DNA of 32,534 bases from an uncultured Myxococcales bacterium. GTDB lineage: Bacteria; Myxococcota_A; Polyangia; Polyangiales; Polyangiaceae. This document shows positions 30,219 through 32,534 of the stretch, piece after piece. Every line of letters starts with the position of its first letter. Within the stretch, counting starts at the first letter, position 1. Both the position numbers and the translations under genes were made by a program. Below the pieces are notes generated by a model. It saw only the letters and a program-made list of their open reading frames with translations. It ran no database searches and was not told the DNA's origin. The stretch lies in NCBI GenBank assembly GCA_937872925.1, contig CALMUT010000293.1, forward strand, positions 1 through 32,534. Reading direction: 5' to 3'.

Positions 30219-32533
30219 CGCACACCCATGCCCAGCATTTCTCGAATCGAGAGATAGGTTGGGGACAGGACGAAGCTCAGAATGCGAGCTGCGCGTGCTT
30301 TCGCTTCCATGGAGGCGCCCACCTGCCCGCGGGACGCAGCATTGTGCGCCAGGACCCAAGACACATCCCCGGATGCGACACTGGCGAGTCGGTCCAAGCT
30401 GGAGGTGGCGGCACGCACCCAACCCTCGATGTCTTGATTCGAGGCTTGCACCGCCCGCGCCAGTTCGGGAATGGTCTTCTTGACTCGACGGGGCATCTCC
30501 TTGGCGAGCACGCGCTGGAACTCACCCAGCATGGCGTATTGCGGCGAGGGAACACCGACGTCGACGACGGCGCAGGCTGCGACCACCAGCGCGGCGACAT
30601 CCGTGGCGTCTCGGTGTCGCAAAATCGTCGTGCCGCGCCGCAACGCAAAGAGCTCGCGCGCCACCATTCCTCGATGCGCTGCGGACAGCGGCGCTTGCAC
30701 CTGCGCGCCAATGACCATCGCCGGGGTCTCGTTGGCAACGCCATACACCCCGTCGGGATCGTTTCCGCCGATATACAGCTCGAAGTCCCCCAAACCCAAG
30801 GCGCCAGCCCAGGCCGCGATTTCGTTGCGAACCGGCAGCCCCGCGCGGGGATCTACCCGCTGCTTCTTGCCTACCCCAAGAGCGTCGAGACTCGGTCCCA
30901 GGGCGTCTGCGAAGGTTGTGGCTAGCGCGCGCATCAAGGTGGGCAAAGGGCCCTGGTCGTGGGGATCGCAGAGATCGGGCAGGGCGGCTTCGTCCACCGT
31001 CATATGCGGTACCCGAGCGACCCGCTGGTCGAGGACTGCCAACTCGTGATCGATCTCCGGCGTGCCTTGCCCCAGCGCAACCAACGCGCCGAGGGCGGCC
31101 TGCCGGATGCGCGGTTGGTCGAGGCGATGAGCGATGCGCGCCAAGCGGTCCACTCGCTCGGCGTCTAGCGGGTCCTTAAGCAGCATCGGGACCAGCGTGT
31201 CACGTCCGCGTGCCAAGAGCGCTTGGGCCGTGGCGGGGGGCAGCACGCCGGTGAGCACTAGGTCGAGGGCTTCGCCGTCCTCGGGGGCTTCCGCCAGGAG
31301 TTTTTCGACCGCCGCCTGTGCCTCTGCGGGTCGCAAGCGACGATCGCGGTGGATCGCCATCGCAAGACGGGCAGCCTCGATACGCGACACCTGCGAGTCG
31401 CGTTCGTTCATCAGTTGTTCGAGCACTTGCGTTGCGCTGTCCCAGGACTCGAGTTTGGCTGCCAGGCGAGCCAGGCGTTCGCGAACAGGAAGCGTTGACA
31501 GACCCATTTCGTAGAGCTGGGTCAGGACCTCCAGGGCACGCTGGGGCTGCCCCAGTTTGTTCTCGAAGATGTCCACGGAAGCGACACCGCTCATCAAGCG
31601 TTGTTTGGCCGGTGCCGCGTCGAGGGCCGCGAGCCGCGCGAGCCGGTCGGCGGCTTCGGGGAACTGCCCCGTGGTGAGGTAGATTTCTCCGGAGAGCGCC
31701 AGTGCGCCGACGTGATCCGGCTCCAGCATGGTCACGTTTTCGAGAGCCGCCAGGGCGCCTTCGCGATCCCCCGCGCCGCGCATGACGCGGGCGCGTTCCC
31801 AGAATAGCTTGGCGATCTCTTCGGGATCTTCGGCGACTTCTAGGCGTTTCGTGATCAGCTCCAAGAGGCGCTCGCCGTCTTTCTTGGCGCGGACCAAGCG
31901 GAATAGCTTGTCGAAGGCGACGAAGCGGCGCACGTCTCGTTCTACAGCGCGCGAGAGCGCGAACTCGCCGCGGGTGGTGTCGCCCAATTCGTCGATCAAG
32001 ATCAGTGCGGCGTACTCCCACAGCTCCGCGCCTCGGGCATCTTCGCTGACGGCGTCGCCCAGGCAGGCGCAGGCTTCCGCCACCAGGGTCCGGTCGCCCG
32101 TCGCCTCGCCGGCGGCCCGCAAGCCTTCCCACCCGAGCACTTCTTCTGGGTACGCCTCGACCACGGATCGGAACAGCGTGGTGGCGGACTCGGGCTGGCC
32201 CGCGGCAAGCAAATTATAACCCGCCAGGGTGCGCATCATCGCGCTGTGCTCGTCACCCAGCACGTCTTCGGCGGTCAGCAGCGCGCGTGCCCTTCGCCGG
32301 GGGTCGCACCCGGGCAACGCCAGCTCCAAGTTGGTCAGTTGTTTTTCGACCGTCGATGCATCGAGCAACGTTGGGCGCGCGGTCGTGCCGAGCTCTTGTA
32401 CCACGGCCGCGCTCGCGCCCAGCTGGGCGGCGGCGGAGCCGGTCAGGGTGGCGGAGAGTCTGCCGCGCGCCAACACTTCCGTTTCCGAATCCTGCACGGC
32501 AAGGGCGAAGGCAAGATTCTCCAGGGCGGCGTC
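30215..32533 (-). CDS. Large TPR protein, 5' end outside window
   Basis: The frame is open to the right edge (DAALENLAFALAVQ precedes the first internal GTG), so 772 residues of a longer protein are seen. TPR-like repeats fill the first 480 residues: NLLAAGQPESATTLFRSVVEAYPEE, GDREGALAALENVTMLEPDHVGALAL and YLTTGQFPEAADRLARLAALD are the clearest. The last 270 residues form a non-TPR domain, including ETPAMVIGAQVQAPL, AHRGMVARELFALRRG and DATDVAALVVAAC, that aligns with the C-terminus of the next gene product. No membrane segment or catalytic motif is recognised. Its stop overlaps the next start, so the two are made together and probably act in one complex. Confidence 0.83.
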   Translation of the reverse strand, partial: DAALENLAFALAVQDSETEVLARGRLSATLTGSAAAQLGASAAVVQELGTTARPTLLDASTVEKQLTNLELALPGCDPRRRARALLTAEDVLGDEHSAMMRTLAGYNLLAAGQPESATTLFRSVVEAYPEEVLGWEGLRAAGEATGDRTLVAEACACLGDAVSEDARGAELWEYAALILIDELGDTTRGEFALSRAVERDVRRFVAFDKLFRLVRAKKDGERLLELITKRLEVAEDPEEIAKLFWERARVMRGAGDREGALAALENVTMLEPDHVGALALSGEIYLTTGQFPEAADRLARLAALDAAPAKQRLMSGVASVDIFENKLGQPQRALEVLTQLYEMGLSTLPVRERLARLAAKLESWDSATQVLEQLMNERDSQVSRIEAARLAMAIHRDRRLRPAEAQAAVEKLLAEAPEDGEALDLVLTGVLPPATAQALLARGRDTLVPMLLKDPLDAERVDRLARIAHRLDQPRIRQAALGALVALGQGTPEIDHELAVLDQRVARVPHMTVDEAALPDLCDPHDQGPLPTLMRALATTFADALGPSLDALGVGKKQRVDPRAGLPVRNEIAAWAGALGLGDFELYIGGNDPDGVYGVANETPAMVIGAQVQAPLSAAHRGMVARELFALRRGTTILRHRDATDVAALVVAACAVVDVGVPSPQYAMLGEFQRVLAKEMPRRVKKTIPELARAVQASNQDIEGWVRAATSSLDRLASVASGDVSWVLAHNAASRGQVGASMEAKARAARILSFVLSPTYLSIREMLGMGVR

Positions 32534-32534
32534 C

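Noticed and set aside
31200..32132. Second minus-strand frame of 310 codons
   Set aside because: Arg/Gly-rich alternative frame of the real TPR gene.

Overview
The window is high-GC, gene-dense bacterial chromosome. Its content points to a myxobacterium (Myxococcota, formerly Deltaproteobacteria): orphan RHS tips with the core typical of that group, a lipoprotein alpha-2-macroglobulin coupled to PBP1C, tandem DUF4013 membrane proteins, a secreted ferritin-like protein and two giant TPR proteins. This assignment is inferred from gene content; there is no rRNA or tRNA to confirm it.

Positions 1-5772 (+ strand) hold an array of three RHS (polymorphic toxin) tips, each followed by one or two candidate immunity genes. 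Tip 1 enters from outside the window, has an unrecognised basic C-terminus, and overlaps a TPR gene by 8 nt. Tip 2 carries an HExxH metallopeptidase-like C-terminus followed by a small lipoprotein. Tip 3 is a decayed remnant followed by an intact small gene. The core is progressively shortened from tip 1 to tip 3. Tips 2 and 3 are preceded by a shared, unexplained segment of about 290 nt. The octamer CCGATGAC recurs five times on the + strand at cassette boundaries, three times inside a longer element with inverted arms. This is the part of the window most worth following up.

Positions 5773-11555: a class III-like PPK2 polyphosphate kinase (+) meets a four-gene minus-strand operon with its 3' end overlapping. 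The operon runs DUF4013, DUF4013, gamma-glutamyltransferase lipoprotein, secreted ferritin-like protein, with start/stop overlaps at two of its junctions.

Positions 11556-16535 are mostly housekeeping: moaB (+), a minus-strand pair of a DUF971 protein and a GT4 glycosyltransferase, rpsU (+) with an intrinsic terminator, an exported Asp-box (BNR) protein, a hot-dog thioesterase, and a secreted TPR protein (-).

Positions 16536-24616: a 1905-residue thioester-containing alpha-2-macroglobulin lipoprotein overlaps pbpC by 4 nt. This is the known periplasmic pairing of a protease trap with a peptidoglycan-repair synthase.

Positions 24639-32534 (- strand): two very large translationally coupled TPR proteins, the upstream one running off the window. 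They end in what looks like the same uncharacterised C-terminal domain of about 250 residues.

No CRISPR array, tRNA, rRNA, transposase or integrase gene was seen.
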